Of a DNA stretch of 64,000 nucleotides, positions 63,830-64,000 are shown piece after piece. The notes under the pieces are model-generated. The model saw only the letters and a list, made by a program, of their open reading frames with translations. It was not told the origin of the DNA and did not search any database. The position numbers and the translations under genes were made by a program. The stretch's first letter is position 1, and each line of letters begins with the position of its first letter. The stretch is from assembly GCA_965222765.1 (NCBI GenBank), contig CBDCVG010000042.1:1-64000 (forward strand), given 5' to 3'. The DNA is from Caldora sp965222765. Lineage in GTDB: Bacteria > Cyanobacteriota > Cyanobacteriia > Cyanobacteriales > Coleofasciculaceae.

Positions 63830-63952
63830 ACTGAGATCTTGCACCTGATGTTGAAAACCGGATTTTGAGCAAAATTACAACGAATTCAATAGGGTTTCAG
63901 CTTCTCAAAATCCGGTTTTTTCGATTTTTTGGGCTTGGTGCAAGATCTCAGT
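63830..63952. repeat. MITE-like element with 16-bp terminal inverted repeats
   Basis: The termini ACTGAGATCTTGCACC and GGTGCAAGATCTCAGT are perfect inverted copies. Inside, AAAACCGGATTTTGAG and CTCAAAATCCGGTTTT form a second perfect inverted pair. The length is 123 bp, with no coding capacity. Just to its left (63789) is GGGCTTGCTGA, also found at about 14108. Confidence 0.8.
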
Positions 63953-64000
63953 AGAACAATTGTCTCATGAGCAAAGAATCCCACGGTTTTAGGGTAGCGT

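Overview
The window comes from a cyanobacterium, probably a filamentous, repeat-rich non-model lineage. The evidence is a CyanoP (PsbP) lipoprotein, a Psb34-type photosystem II assembly protein, a CpcT/CpeT phycobilin lyase, many HIP1 octamers (GCGATCGC), heptanucleotide tandem repeats, and several Uma2/DUF820 and DUF433-DUF5615 genes. Lineage is inferred from gene content; no rRNA or other phylogenetic marker is present.

Layout. 1-2.6 kb: the start of an amidinotransferase gene running off the left edge, psbP, and a graveyard of transposase and DUF2887 relics cut by a small palindromic MITE. 2.6-8.4 kb: a TPR protein, psb34, a disrupted lytic transglycosylase, a frameshifted DUF29 gene, hisIE, and relics of hisE and of a DUF433-DUF5615 module. 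8.4-13.8 kb: housekeeping genes on the + strand (TrpE/PabB family, cpcT, fumC, a two-domain histidine phosphatase). 13.8-15.7 kb: repeats and an IS200/IS605 element with truncated tnpA and frameshifted tnpB. 15.7-19.9 kb: a giant triple-TIR, 14-WD40 protein. 20-26.4 kb: a LysA-like protein without the PLP lysine, a Zn-ribbon/membrane/TOPRIM-like protein, DUF1838, a VOC protein, tRNA-Arg(ACG), moaC and a Uma2 protein. 26.6-34.1 kb: a response regulator-histidine kinase and a very large Ser/Thr kinase-ATPase-GAF-histidine kinase split by a heptamer tract. 34.7-44.2 kb: sulfiredoxin, dps, ggt and an M42 peptidase (coupled), a GMC-type oxidoreductase, an intact DUF433-DUF5615 pair and a membrane subtilase. 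44.2-51.9 kb: an accessory block with a tandem Uma2 duplication, two RelE-type toxin relics and a tight four-gene operon of unrecognised proteins sharing zinc-binding and beta-sandwich modules. 51.8-63.4 kb: an S9 peptidase, small proteins, pheT, a SpkB-like kinase, moeA, then a PrnB/IDO-like protein and a SAM methyltransferase, ending in a methyltransferase relic and a second MITE.

Two window-wide observations matter for reading the annotation. First, seven otherwise intact genes (slt, DUF29, tnpB, TIR-WD40, the giant kinase, one Uma2 copy and the last gene of the unknown operon) are each broken by exactly one extra base and none by a missing base. This pattern suggests insertion-type sequencing errors as strongly as gene decay, so these entries are called frameshifted, not proven dead. 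Second, 7-bp tandem repeats occur at many loci; nearly all are intergenic or at gene ends, but one lies inside the giant kinase gene, where its copy number sets the reading frame.

The best candidates for an undescribed system are the four-gene operon at 46.1-51.2 kb, the triple-TIR WD40 protein, and the membrane-anchored TOPRIM-like protein.
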